Assembly: GCF_963678635.1 (NCBI RefSeq)
Contig: NC_087070.1
Span: 42,828,988 to 42,892,987 of the forward strand
Length of the DNA: 64,000 nucleotides
Reading direction: 5' to 3'
Source: Symsagittifera roscoffensis
Lineage: Eukaryota > Xenacoelomorpha > Acoela > Convolutidae
The translations under genes and the position numbers were made by a program. The notes under the pieces were generated by a model. It was not told the DNA's origin, ran no database searches, and saw only the letters and a list, made by a program, of their open reading frames with translations. Below are positions 34,621 to 44,393 of this stretch, piece by piece (within the stretch, counting starts at the first letter, position 1; each line of letters opens with the position of its first letter).

Positions 34621-35349
34621 AGTCTTGGGACAGTACCGAAGAAGTCTTGGGACAGAGCAGTCTTGGGACAGTGGTCTTGGGACAGGGTCTTGGGACAGTG
34701 GTCTTGGGACAGCGTCTTGGGACAGTGGTCTTGGGACAGGGTCTTGGGACAGTGGTCTTGGGACAAGGGTCTTGGGACAGGGTCTTGGGACAGGGTCTTG
34801 GGACAGTGGTCTTGGGACAGGGTCTTGGGACAGGGGTCTTGGGACAGTGGTCTTGGGACAGGGTCTTGGGACAGTGGTCTTGGGACAGGGTCTTGGGACA
34901 GTGGTCTTGGGACAGTGGTCTTGGGACAAGGGTCTTGGGACACTAGTCTTGGGACACTAGCCTTGGGACAGTGGTCTTGGGACAAGGGTCTTGGGACACT
35001 AGTCTTGGGACACTAGCCTTGGGACACTGGTCTTGGGACACTGGTCTTGGGACAGTAGTCTTGGGACACTAGCCTTGGGACAGTAGTCTTGGGACACCAG
35101 CCTTGGGACACTGGTCTTGGGACACTACCCTTGGGACACTAGTCTTGGGACAGTAGTCTTGGGACACTAGTCTTGGGACAGTAGTCTTGGGACAGTAGTC
35201 TTGAGACACTAGCCTTGGGACACTAGTCTTGGGCCAGTAGTCTTGGGACACTAGTCTTGGGACAGTAGTCTTGGAACAGTGGCCTTGGTACAAGGGTCTT
35301 AGGACACTAGCGGAGAGTACTGTGATAGTGACGAATAGTCTTGGGACGG
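34621..35349 (+). repeat. 14-bp minisatellite in the leader (TCTTGGGACAGTGG)
   Basis: About fifty units of 13-15 bp run for some 0.7 kb. The left part is dominated by TCTTGGGACAGTGG/-AGGG. The right part is dominated by TCTTGGGACACTAG and TCTTGGGACAGTAG, so two variant blocks have expanded separately. The array opens long frames on both strands (SQDHCPKT-type on the - strand), which I treat as artefacts. Confidence 0.95.
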
Positions 35350-35608
35350 TATAAAAATTGAAGTAAAATTACAACAAGTGTGTCTTAAGACAAAATAAGA
35401 CAAATCGAAATAGGTACGGTTGAGACCACATTAAGGGAAATTTTTCAAAGGTTTTAGAAAGAGAGCTACAACAAGGTTTTTAACACGTTGTACAAAATTT
35501 GTTACCACAAAAACTTTTTTTTTTTTTGTTTTTTTATTTTTTTTTATTCTTAGAATAGAATCGTGTATATAATAAAATTGTAAATAAAAGCAGTTGTGAA
35601 TAGAAATA

Positions 35609-36784
35609 ATGAGGCGGAGTAGGGTACCGGTGCTCGAAAAAAGTTCAAGTGGATCAAACACGAAATATAATTCATCGCTGCGCGGAACGACATCAACAGG
35701 CCCAAAGATAACAAAGAAGAACTTTTCAGTTAACATGGTCAGTACGAGAAGTGGCACCGAGAGCAAGACACGAGAAGATGTGGGGGAAAAACAGGTGGAG
35801 CCCACAATCGAAATCGACCTAGAGACACCAGACCAGAGCGTAGATGAAGTGGAGAAGAGGACAACGGAATCCACACCGATGCCCCACGTGGAAGACCAAA
35901 GTCCAAAAACCGTGGAGTTTTCACGAATAGACGCATTGGAAGACACAACAGGCAATACCCGAGAGACTGTGAAAAACGACTCTCAAGTGAAAAAGACATC
36001 CTTCACAGACAAGTTTGCAATGATGGTCGGACTCAAATCGAAAGAAAACGTGACTGAAGAACCAAAAACAGAAAGAGCACGAACATTTGGTACAGTGAGC
36101 ACGAAAGCGACAGAAGCCGGCCAGAATGAGGAACAAGCTAAAGCAGAGGCTACGGCCGAAGAGAAACCGACGGCTGACCATGAAGAGACTACCATTGAGC
36201 TGGGCGACTTGTTGGCGAAATTAAATCAGATCGACAAAAGACTTAAGAACAGTGAAGAAGACAGAGAGGTGATAAAAAAGGAGATAACATACAACAAGCA
36301 CGAGTATCTAGACAGTTATTTTAACCTAGCTAAGGCAACAGAGGAGAGACTCAAGGAAATGTCAGATAAGGTAGAAGCCACCAATGAAGAACGAGAAAAG
36401 AACATCAAAACAGACATGCAACAGTTGAAGAACCGATATGATGATGTCAACAGCCAATTAGGGAGCCTGGAAAGGAGAATGGACACAATGAGCAAGAGTC
36501 AAGCCGAGAGTTCGTGTGCAATACAGGCGAAGTTGGATGCAATCTTGAGAGGTTCTACTCCACAAGAAAGACCGGCAGCGGATCGTACGCAAGGCACCAG
36601 AGTTGACTTTGTAGAACCACAAAGGAACAAACGGCAATCGACACCGTTGCCCTTAACCAGGGATGCGATAAGCATAGCACCAACAGCTGCGAAAACAATA
36701 ATGAAGAATGGAACGTCGAATACAACGACTGGTCCGGGAGATGCAACAGCTAACAGCAACACAGGACCGGATGCTATGACATAG
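35609..36784 (+). CDS. LTR element ORF1: gag-like coiled-coil protein
   Basis: ATG at 35609; 391 residues; TAG at 36782-36784. A second ATG at 35735 could also be used. The first half is acidic, rich in Thr, Glu and Ser. About residues 200-315 form heptad-like helices (IDKRLKNSEEDREVIKKEI, LKNRYDDVNSQLGSLERRM) that read as a coiled coil. It shares its reading frame with ORF2, which starts 15 nt after the TAG. The two may form one Gag precursor by stop readthrough, or ORF2 may be reached by reinitiation. By position it is the matrix-like N-terminal Gag segment; no known matrix fold is recognised. Confidence 0.75.
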   Translation: MRRSRVPVLEKSSSGSNTKYNSSLRGTTSTGPKITKKNFSVNMVSTRSGTESKTREDVGEKQVEPTIEIDLETPDQSVDEVEKRTTESTPMPHVEDQSPKTVEFSRIDALEDTTGNTRETVKNDSQVKKTSFTDKFAMMVGLKSKENVTEEPKTERARTFGTVSTKATEAGQNEEQAKAEATAEEKPTADHEETTIELGDLLAKLNQIDKRLKNSEEDREVIKKEITYNKHEYLDSYFNLAKATEERLKEMSDKVEATNEEREKNIKTDMQQLKNRYDDVNSQLGSLERRMDTMSKSQAESSCAIQAKLDAILRGSTPQERPAADRTQGTRVDFVEPQRNKRQSTPLPLTRDAISIAPTAAKTIMKNGTSNTTTGPGDATANSNTGPDAMT

Positions 36785-36799
36785 GCCAGCACTTGGGAG

Positions 36800-39700
36800 A
36801 TGATGAACAGGACTCTAGAGGCCTTCGCCACGAGGAACACTGACTCGAGCGACAGGAGAGAGGGAAAAACAAGAAAGACATTCAAGAAGCCAAAAGAATT
36901 CAAAGACGACTCCGATGGATGCATTGACACTTGGGTGGAAGTGATGAGATTACATCTAGAACAAGATAACTTGAGTGACGAAAGACAAGCATGTACAGCC
37001 ATACTGAGCAACTTGGAAGGAACGGCATTAAAATGCGTGGTCGCAAAGAAGGAGGAAGAACGCGACACCGCGGACAAGATCTTCGAGATATTGCTGAATC
37101 GATTCGGGTCAGGCATGAAGGGTCACCAAGCGATGATGCGATTTGAAAAGAGAAGGCAGAGGGACGACGAGTCAATAGATCGGTTCCTAGATGACCTCGA
37201 GAGCTTGAGAAGGAGGAGTGACCCAGAGGAGTCGACAAATAGACGGAACTTTAGCATTGCCTCGAAGTTCATCGATGGGGTGAAAAGTGATGACTTAAGG
37301 ACAATGTTAGCAACATACTACACATTGTCGAAGGACAGCGCACCCACCCCAGAAGAAATGAGACAGAAATCAAGAGAATACATGCTGATGAAACCTAAGA
37401 AGTACTCATATTCTGAAAACAGGAACACGCAAGGGGGAAGCCAACCCCAGAGGTCATCATGGTACAAACCTAGAGATGATATGGACAAGCGCAGATCATG
37501 CGCGAACTGCGGGTCAGCAGATCATCATGTGGCTGACTGCACAACGTACAAACAAGGCATGAAGAGCCTAGGTTATGCACCGGATGAAGAGGATATGAGC
37601 CAGATGGAGGAACACGAGTACTATAATGGCTTAATCATCAAGATAGGCGCCAGATGCTTCTTCTGTAACCAGGAGGGGCACTTCAGAATGGATTGTCCCT
37701 TGTTCTGGGAAGCGGTCAAGGACCAGAATCACCCCAAACATAAGTTGGCAATTGCGGCGGTGCAGAATCAGCGGAACAGGCAAAACGAGTTTGAATCTAG
37801 GAACTTAGGAGCACCAAACACCGAATTGCCGACGAAGACAGTGAAAGCTGTAACACATGTTAGCGGTGCGTTAGAGTCCGCGGCCGGGAGCTCTCTAGAG
37901 ATAAATTATGAGAAAGCGGCGACGGAAGCAATTGCCAAAGTGAAACAAGATCTGGCTGCGAAAGAAATAGAGCAACGACTAAAGTTGGAGATCGAAAGAC
38001 AGAATTTTAACGAAGCATTAACCGGATCGAACTCAGTACCAGAGGCTAGAACGGGCTCAACAAAGAACGGGAATTGTAACACCGTGAAAATGGTGACAGG
38101 TAAACCTTTTGGAATATCGAAAATCGGAGCAAGAATAATGTCGATAATCACAGTGGGCGGCCACGAAGTAACCAGAAACTTGAGCGAGCCAAGCGACCAG
38201 ACGATAATGCACATTGACGTGTATGCAGACTACTTGAGTGGAATAAGTCCACAAACGACTTCTAGAGCGCTCAGAGCACTACTCACGAGAGGGGGCAGCA
38301 AGTCGGTACGTGTTGATAATAGGTACACTGAAGCTTATGGTCCACACGAGGTGATGCTAAATATAGTTGGAATCAACATCTATACCAAGACGATGATAAC
38401 ATGCGACGAAGACCTAATTGGACAAATCTATGTAGGGAAAGAAGAGTTGAAAGTAAGATCGATCGGACACTGTGCCATGCTTGAAGAAGATGCAATGCAC
38501 ATCGGGACGGAAGCAGACGTGACAGGGCACGTGCTAGACATAAATGGCAAAAAGACTCAGTTGCGTGGATTACTTGACACGGGAGCAGTTTTGAGCGTCA
38601 TACCAATCGAAACATGGGAAAAGATGGGCTTTGACAAAGGTGACTTGATAGACTCGAGAATACGGCTGTCAGCTGCAAACAAAGGGGCCCTACGGGTGCT
38701 GGGCAGGACGCCGATAATAGCCCTCAATTTGGGGGAACGTAACCTGTGGATGAGCTTCATCGTGGTAGAAAACCTAGATGAATCTGACCAATTCATTTTG
38801 GGCAGAGACTTCATCAGGAATTTCGACGTAACGATAGATCTAAATAATGCAATGTTCAGGATACGGAACCCGGATAGGAGGTACGCAATCAAACCGGTAA
38901 ATTTAATAATGGCAAATGAGAACAAAGCACCGGTATTCTTGAGTAGGAGAGTGAGGTTAAAAGCTAATGAAGCGGCAATCGTAAGCTTGAGGATGAAAAA
39001 TTATAATGAACTAAGTGACAACAAGCAAGTGTGTATAGTTCCAAATCCTAATAGTCAAAGCGCTGCTGTTTTAGGAAGATCATTTTCGATAACGAAGAGC
39101 GGCCTCTGCGTCAGTGTCTTGTTGAATACCCTTGATATACCGATCACGATACAGAGAGGGAGGAAGCTGGGATATGCTTTACCGGTTAAAACTCGATATG
39201 AAACAATTGAAAACTCAAAACAATATGAAGTTGTTGATTGTCCCAACCACAGGGACAAAATTTGTATCTTGAGACGATTGCAGAGAATAAAAGATTCTTC
39301 AGGTCTTATCAAATCACTTAAGTCAGAAACGGACGATGGGCTTTCGAGCTGTTCGAACTTTCCAGAAAGACCCACACCAGATGAAATGCAAACTGATAAA
39401 CCGGTTCTGCCGGAGATTGAACATTTAAGGGGCAAACTGAAAGATGAACAGCTCGAAGCTATCAAGGACGTACTAGAGCGGAACGAGGAGGTTTTTTCAA
39501 GGCATAAGGCGGATATCGGGTGTTGTAATTTTGTTGAACATGAAATAGAACTTGAGGAAAACGCGGTACCACACAGGGAGGGGGCGAGGCGCATGACCCC
39601 ACACAAATCGGACGCGTGTAGAAAAGAAATCGAAACGTTACTAGAGTATGACATGATAGAACCATCCAAGTCACCGTGGGCGTGTGGAGTAGTGATGGCC

Positions 39701-40768
39701 AAAAAGAAAGGCGACCAGTTAAGGTTTTGTTGTGACTTTCGATACCTGAACTCCGTCACGGTGAAGGATGCCTATCCCATACCTAGAATTGATGAGAGCC
39801 TCTCGAAGTTAGGTGATGCGAAATTTTTTACGACTCTTGATTTAGGCTCGGCCTTTTGGCAGGTACCATTAAGGAAGCAAGACAGGGACAAGACAGGGTT
39901 CGCCTGCGAGTTGGGTCTGTTTCAATGGAAACGGATGCCGTTTGGACTCTGGAATGCAACAGCCACGTTTCAGCGGCTGATGGCACACGCGTTGATAGGC
40001 GTGACGAAGAAGTACGGCAACCTGGTAATGTGCTACGTGGACGACGTGGTAATAGCAACGCCAACACTAGAAGACCACATCGAGAGGCTTGACGAGGTGT
40101 TCGCGTGCATGAAAAGATCGGGGCTGAAGTGTAAACCATCAAAGTGCGAGATACTCAAGGACTCGATTAAATACTTGGGCAGGATGGTAGACAAACACGG
40201 TATCAGACCTGATCCAGACGCCGTGGAAGCAGTCCTAACCTGGAAATCACCGAAGACGGAGCACCAGCTGATGAGCTTCCTGGGTTTCGCCAACTATTAT
40301 AGAGAATTCATCAAGGGCTATGCGGACAAGGTATACCCGATGCAACAATTAATGAGACATAAGGGCAAGAAGTTCACGTGGAACAACGCGGCAGAAGAGT
40401 CATTCCAGAGAATAAAGAAAGAACTGTGTGAGGCACCAGTACTGGGTATGCCGACTGAGAAGGGGATGTACGTGCTAGACACGGATGCGTCAGTAGTAGC
40501 TATTTCTGGGATTCTCCATCAAGAACAAGAATGGAATGGGAAGACAGTCTTGAGACCAATAGCATACGGGAGCAAGGTCCTAAGTGACACAGAAATGAAG
40601 TACGGAGCACCGAAAGCAGAGATGTTCGCGGTGGTCACCTTTGTCGAAAAATACAGAGCATACTTAGGCAGTGAGCCCTTCAAGCTGCGAGTCGAAAACG
40701 TACTCAATGGACCAGAGCTATATTGGGAGGTGGATAGTTCGCTTGGATGGATACAACATGATAATTGA
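36800..40768 (+). CDS. LTR element ORF2: capsid, zinc knuckles, protease, RT, RNase H start
   Basis: ATG at 36800 and 1,322 residues to the TGA at 40766-40768. Domains in order: a retrotransposon capsid region (about residues 35-200); two CCHC knuckles, CANCGSADHHVADC from residue 234 and CFFCNQEGHFRMDC from residue 286; an aspartic protease with LLDTGAVLSVIP (catalytic Asp near residue 593); and a Ty3/gypsy reverse transcriptase with RFCCDFRYLNSVTVKDAYPI, TTLDLGSAFWQVPL (Asp 1014) and YVDDVV (Asp 1081/1082). RNase H begins with YVLDTDASVVAISGILHQ. The frame then leaves RNase H after FKLRV and soon ends, while RNase H continues in the next frame in ORF3. Apart from that break it looks intact. 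Confidence 0.93.
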   Translation: MMNRTLEAFATRNTDSSDRREGKTRKTFKKPKEFKDDSDGCIDTWVEVMRLHLEQDNLSDERQACTAILSNLEGTALKCVVAKKEEERDTADKIFEILLNRFGSGMKGHQAMMRFEKRRQRDDESIDRFLDDLESLRRRSDPEESTNRRNFSIASKFIDGVKSDDLRTMLATYYTLSKDSAPTPEEMRQKSREYMLMKPKKYSYSENRNTQGGSQPQRSSWYKPRDDMDKRRSCANCGSADHHVADCTTYKQGMKSLGYAPDEEDMSQMEEHEYYNGLIIKIGARCFFCNQEGHFRMDCPLFWEAVKDQNHPKHKLAIAAVQNQRNRQNEFESRNLGAPNTELPTKTVKAVTHVSGALESAAGSSLEINYEKAATEAIAKVKQDLAAKEIEQRLKLEIERQNFNEALTGSNSVPEARTGSTKNGNCNTVKMVTGKPFGISKIGARIMSIITVGGHEVTRNLSEPSDQTIMHIDVYADYLSGISPQTTSRALRALLTRGGSKSVRVDNRYTEAYGPHEVMLNIVGINIYTKTMITCDEDLIGQIYVGKEELKVRSIGHCAMLEEDAMHIGTEADVTGHVLDINGKKTQLRGLLDTGAVLSVIPIETWEKMGFDKGDLIDSRIRLSAANKGALRVLGRTPIIALNLGERNLWMSFIVVENLDESDQFILGRDFIRNFDVTIDLNNAMFRIRNPDRRYAIKPVNLIMANENKAPVFLSRRVRLKANEAAIVSLRMKNYNELSDNKQVCIVPNPNSQSAAVLGRSFSITKSGLCVSVLLNTLDIPITIQRGRKLGYALPVKTRYETIENSKQYEVVDCPNHRDKICILRRLQRIKDSSGLIKSLKSETDDGLSSCSNFPERPTPDEMQTDKPVLPEIEHLRGKLKDEQLEAIKDVLERNEEVFSRHKADIGCCNFVEHEIELEENAVPHREGARRMTPHKSDACRKEIETLLEYDMIEPSKSPWACGVVMAKKKGDQLRFCCDFRYLNSVTVKDAYPIPRIDESLSKLGDAKFFTTLDLGSAFWQVPLRKQDRDKTGFACELGLFQWKRMPFGLWNATATFQRLMAHALIGVTKKYGNLVMCYVDDVVIATPTLEDHIERLDEVFACMKRSGLKCKPSKCEILKDSIKYLGRMVDKHGIRPDPDAVEAVLTWKSPKTEHQLMSFLGFANYYREFIKGYADKVYPMQQLMRHKGKKFTWNNAAEESFQRIKKELCEAPVLGMPTEKGMYVLDTDASVVAISGILHQEQEWNGKTVLRPIAYGSKVLSDTEMKYGAPKAEMFAVVTFVEKYRAYLGSEPFKLRVENVLNGPELYWEVDSSLGWIQHDN

Positions 40769-43700
40769 GCACAGAACACGAGATAAACATCAAAATGCTG
40801 ACAGCTTGAGTAAGAAGACGGAGTTCTACGAGAGGCAAGAACAAAGAGAGGCGGACAGACCTGAGATCAAAGACGGCTTCTCCTTTATGGACAAAGAAAC
40901 GTACGACAGTCTTCCACTCACGAGATGGCTGGACAAATCAGGCAAACCGATTGAAGATCATCCCGAATTGCCGAAAGAGCCTCTTGAAAAGACCATCTTG
41001 AAGAAAAGCAGAGGGATTCCGATAGGAATAATGCTCAAGTCCAAGATCGTGAGGGAAACACTCAAGGCAAAAGGTTATGATCTCATCCAGGTAGAGGAGG
41101 GAACGGTCCGAATAGATGAAGACTTAATGAGGTTGCTTAAGAAACTATCAGATGACAAGCCCGTGATCCAAGGGAAAGGTCAGGAGGCACCGGAACTAAC
41201 CATACTTCGGAGAGAAGAAACAGTGAACAATACTGACGTCTCAAAAGGAAGCATCACTGATAGCAAGGAAGTTGTGCGATCACTAGTTGAAAAAATCCCC
41301 GAAAAAATTCTGGAGCAGACAAAAGTCAGGGATAAGAAAGTAACATTCAGAGAAGAAGTTGAACACCTGGGACTAGATCAAGAGTCCGGGGAGTGGTCCA
41401 GATTCATGGAAGAAGACGAAACCGGAGAAGGGAAATTGTCCGGGGAGCGTGAAGAATGGGATGAAGACTCGGATGAGAGCAGCGAAGACCAAGACAGTCT
41501 ATGCATGATACTGGCGGAAGAGAAGATAAGACAGCACGACAGGGAATTACAGACGGATCCATCTTCAGGGACGTACAATCTGGAAATACAAGAGGTACGA
41601 GGTGGTGAAGAGCTCGAGAAAATAGCAGTTTCAAGAAAACCACTAAGGGAACTATCGTGCAACTCAAACGTCAGAACGAATCTGGTACCAGAAGACGACA
41701 TGAAAATCGTGAAAAGGATGATATGTGTGAAACTGAGCGATGACATCCACAACCCTGGTGAGATGAATGGACAGATCATGGCGCTAAAGGAGCACGTTAA
41801 GGCGAGATACAGGCTGTCTGACCTAATAAGGGCCCAGAAGAATGACAAAATGACAAGTAACCTCTCCAAATGGATCCATTCGGGAGTCAAGGAGAAGGGG
41901 GAACTTGAGGAAGACAGCTACAAGATCTTGAGCCAGTTCTACAAAGAAAAGAGAGACTTACTTTATCACACAGCTGAAGGGGTGGTAGCGTGCAAGAGAA
42001 GAGATGAGGAAAAAATATTACACAAACACAACCTCATCATACTAGCACAATTGTACCAAACGGAGGTGCTTTTCAGATCACACGACCAGATGGGCCACCA
42101 GGGGATAGATAAAGTACAACAAAGGATACTTCACAGGTTTGACTGGCCGGGAATGAGAAAAGCTTGCGAGAGATGGGTGAATGCCTGCCTAGCATGCCTT
42201 CAAGTAAAAGACCCAAGGAAGATGAAGTTTCCCCTCAAGTCTGTCGAGAGTTCGGAATTCAATGAGGTGGTGCAGATAGACCATCAGAAAATCTGCATGA
42301 CGGAGTCCGGTTATAACCAAATACTAGTTATAATAGATCACTTCACCAAGTTGGCGGAAGCGGTTCCGTGCCAGACAGCCTCAGCAGAGGAGACATGTGA
42401 TCACCTGATAACACATTGGATATCGCGGTATGGTTGTCCAATGACTTTCCAGTCGGACAACGGCAAGGCTTTTGTGGGGGACTTGACAAAAGAATTGATG
42501 AAGAGATCACACATTGCTCAAGCACACTCGACGACCTATCATCCACAGACCAATGGGTTGGTAGAGAGACAGAACAGGACACTGGTCAACATGCTCAGGG
42601 TGTACTGCTCGAGATACATGACGGACTGGGACAAATACCTGCCACAGGTAGTAGGAGCCTATAATAGTACTCAGCACTCAACGACGGGTATCAGTCCTTT
42701 CATGATGTTGACAGGCAGGGAAAGGGCAATGCCTATAACATTCTTCTACCCGGAGTACGAGGGGAAGAGGACGTCACCTCAAGCATACGTGAAGGAAGCG
42801 ATCAAAAGACAACAAGAGCTAAACGAGCTATGTCGGAGAAACACGGCGCAAGCGCAAATGAGGCAACGCAAGAAATATGACGAAAAGATACTAAGAGCAA
42901 AGCCATACGAAGTGGGCCAATACGTGTGGGTCTTCCAAAATGTCATACCGCCCAAGGGAACAAAGAAACTACTCAAGAAATGGAGAGGACCGTTCATGAT
43001 TACGGAAGTACATCAACAAGGACGGTTCTATCGCTTGAGTACAGGGCGAGCAGCACATTACGAAAATCTGAAGCCTCACGTCCCGTCCCCGGAGGACTGG
43101 TGCCTACCAAAAGACATGGAAGGTCTTGAGTACCTGGTGGTGGAACCAGCGTGCGAAGTGAATGAGAAAGGCACTAGAGAGAAAAATGATGGTAATGAGA
43201 ACTTGAGTTTGGACGACAACGAAAAGATAGAAGTGGAGTCGGATGCAGGTTCATTTGTAGAAGAAGACTGGAACGACCCAGAGCAAAACGAGGTACCGAA
43301 GTGGATGGAGCCGGGTCGACCAACACCACCGGAAACCAGGACTGGCAATCGTAAACGAACAGGTATGAGGTACAATAGGTACGGGGATGACTTCCTGATC
43401 GATAAGATACAGCCAGACAAGTTGGGCGATGAACTACTAAGCGCAGGCGAACTGGAAGCCGAAGAGGAATGGCAGGTCATTGACGATGGTGGACATTATC
43501 CGCAGGATGATTACTCGACGCCAGAATTGGAGACGGATCTCGAGCAGAGTGAAATAGAAAGGAGGGAGAACACGAACTTGAGGATTCTAGAGTGGATGCG
43601 TGATGTCAAAGACGAGAGCCGCGAAGGACAAAGCATTCAGCAAATCGATGTATCAGCAGCAAATTACATGAAGACAGAGGACCCTCTTTTCGGATGGACA

Positions 43701-44393
43701 GCAACAGACAGGCCACTGGACATCCCTAAGGACAATTCAGACCCGACTACATCGACGGGGACGTCGATAAATATTTTTGTCCGGGGAGTGGGGGTAGGAA
43801 TTACCCACACCGAAAATTTGATGATAAAGAAGCTCAAGGAAGTGAGGGAAACAAGCGGATTGGAACTGGAGGAAGAAGAACCAGAGCCTACCATAGGAAG
43901 GAATTTCACAACGAAATTCGAAATACCCAATGAATACTCAGAGAACATCATGATAACGGATAGCGACTTCATCCTGTCAAACAGGACCAGCGCGATCTGC
44001 ATCACGGCGGACATGAGTTTCAAATCAAGATTGGAGGCTGACTTCAAAAGAGAGTACCAGAACGTAGAGTTTCTGTTCAGACAGAGGCCAGGACTGGGAG
44101 GCATGGCAGCGCTTCCACCGTCAGTGGCACAAGTCCCGGGCAAATACCTCTGCTTCCTAGTAACGAGAGTCAACGACAGAAACACAATTGATCCCGAACA
44201 CGTGATATTGGCACTGACAAGACTACGTGACTTCATGATTGAAAGAGGAATAGTGGAGGTCTCGATGCCGGTGTACGACCCAAACAGGGGCAAACTGAGC
44301 TCGAGGGAATTGTATGCTATCCTACATGTGGTCTTTGCAGAAACAGAGATAATGGTGCATCTTCACAAGAAGTACTACTTGAGCATCGCCTGA
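40671..44393 (+). CDS. LTR element ORF3: RNase H end, integrase, macro-like domain
   Basis: This frame overlaps ORF2 by 98 nt and is +1 to it. It has no credible own start near its left end. It opens with the RNase H C-terminus (GRWIVRLDGYNMIIEHR, HQNADSLSKK), then about 400 residues of acidic, unrecognised linker. Integrase follows: zinc motif His 471, His 476, Cys 506, Cys 509; catalytic Asp 537, Asp 596 and Glu 632 (D,D35E spacing, with HPQTNGLVERQ); and a GPY/F module (KKWRGPFMI). After a second acidic linker, residues about 1090-1235 resemble a macro domain of the OARD1 kind: SAICITADMSFKSRL, PGLGGMAAL, YLCFLVTRVND, IVEVSMPVYD, EIMVHLH. I count integrase as certain and the macro domain as probable. 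Confidence 0.9.
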   Translation: MSPSSCESKTYSMDQSYIGRWIVRLDGYNMIIEHRTRDKHQNADSLSKKTEFYERQEQREADRPEIKDGFSFMDKETYDSLPLTRWLDKSGKPIEDHPELPKEPLEKTILKKSRGIPIGIMLKSKIVRETLKAKGYDLIQVEEGTVRIDEDLMRLLKKLSDDKPVIQGKGQEAPELTILRREETVNNTDVSKGSITDSKEVVRSLVEKIPEKILEQTKVRDKKVTFREEVEHLGLDQESGEWSRFMEEDETGEGKLSGEREEWDEDSDESSEDQDSLCMILAEEKIRQHDRELQTDPSSGTYNLEIQEVRGGEELEKIAVSRKPLRELSCNSNVRTNLVPEDDMKIVKRMICVKLSDDIHNPGEMNGQIMALKEHVKARYRLSDLIRAQKNDKMTSNLSKWIHSGVKEKGELEEDSYKILSQFYKEKRDLLYHTAEGVVACKRRDEEKILHKHNLIILAQLYQTEVLFRSHDQMGHQGIDKVQQRILHRFDWPGMRKACERWVNACLACLQVKDPRKMKFPLKSVESSEFNEVVQIDHQKICMTESGYNQILVIIDHFTKLAEAVPCQTASAEETCDHLITHWISRYGCPMTFQSDNGKAFVGDLTKELMKRSHIAQAHSTTYHPQTNGLVERQNRTLVNMLRVYCSRYMTDWDKYLPQVVGAYNSTQHSTTGISPFMMLTGRERAMPITFFYPEYEGKRTSPQAYVKEAIKRQQELNELCRRNTAQAQMRQRKKYDEKILRAKPYEVGQYVWVFQNVIPPKGTKKLLKKWRGPFMITEVHQQGRFYRLSTGRAAHYENLKPHVPSPEDWCLPKDMEGLEYLVVEPACEVNEKGTREKNDGNENLSLDDNEKIEVESDAGSFVEEDWNDPEQNEVPKWMEPGRPTPPETRTGNRKRTGMRYNRYGDDFLIDKIQPDKLGDELLSAGELEAEEEWQVIDDGGHYPQDDYSTPELETDLEQSEIERRENTNLRILEWMRDVKDESREGQSIQQIDVSAANYMKTEDPLFGWTATDRPLDIPKDNSDPTTSTGTSINIFVRGVGVGITHTENLMIKKLKEVRETSGLELEEEEPEPTIGRNFTTKFEIPNEYSENIMITDSDFILSNRTSAICITADMSFKSRLEADFKREYQNVEFLFRQRPGLGGMAALPPSVAQVPGKYLCFLVTRVNDRNTIDPEHVILALTRLRDFMIERGIVEVSMPVYDPNRGKLSSRELYAILHVVFAETEIMVHLHKKYYLSIA
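43941..44375 (+). other. Macro-like (ADP-ribose-binding fold) domain at the Pol C-terminus
   Basis: The pattern is a beta strand with ICITADM, a helix with ADFKREY, PG-GGMAAL, the hydrophobic strand YLCFLVTR, a helix LALTRLRDF, the strand VEVSMPV and a last strand EIMVHLH. It follows the order of secondary elements of OARD1-type macro domains. In OARD1 the nucleophilic Lys follows a Thr at the end of the LVT-type strand; here that place is Arg. The usual glycine-rich GCGLD loop after the MP strand is replaced by YDPNRGKLS. I infer binding rather than hydrolysis if the fold is real. Confidence 0.6.

Larger units (their letters stand above)
33115..35608 (+). other. Long untranslated leader of the giant LTR element
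   Basis: About 2.5 kb between the 5' LTR and the first ATG with a long ORF. A weak primer-binding-site candidate is TGGCGCTCCTGGGTG, beginning 11 nt after the LTR (33126). I could not match it to a known tRNA 3' end. The leader carries three 70-bp repeats, G-rich stretches and a 14-bp minisatellite. Packaging, dimerisation or splice-donor signals are likely in such a leader, but none is certain. Confidence 0.7.

Noticed and set aside
34521-35293. Long - and + strand ORFs rich in SQDHCPKT or LGQWSWD repeats
   Set aside because: They are translations of the 14-bp minisatellite in several frames at once. Open frames arise because the repeat lacks stop codons.
39055-39759. Antisense ORFs of 200-250 codons inside the giant element
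   Set aside because: Their lengths follow from the purine-rich coding strand, which avoids stop codons in reverse. No recognisable motif.
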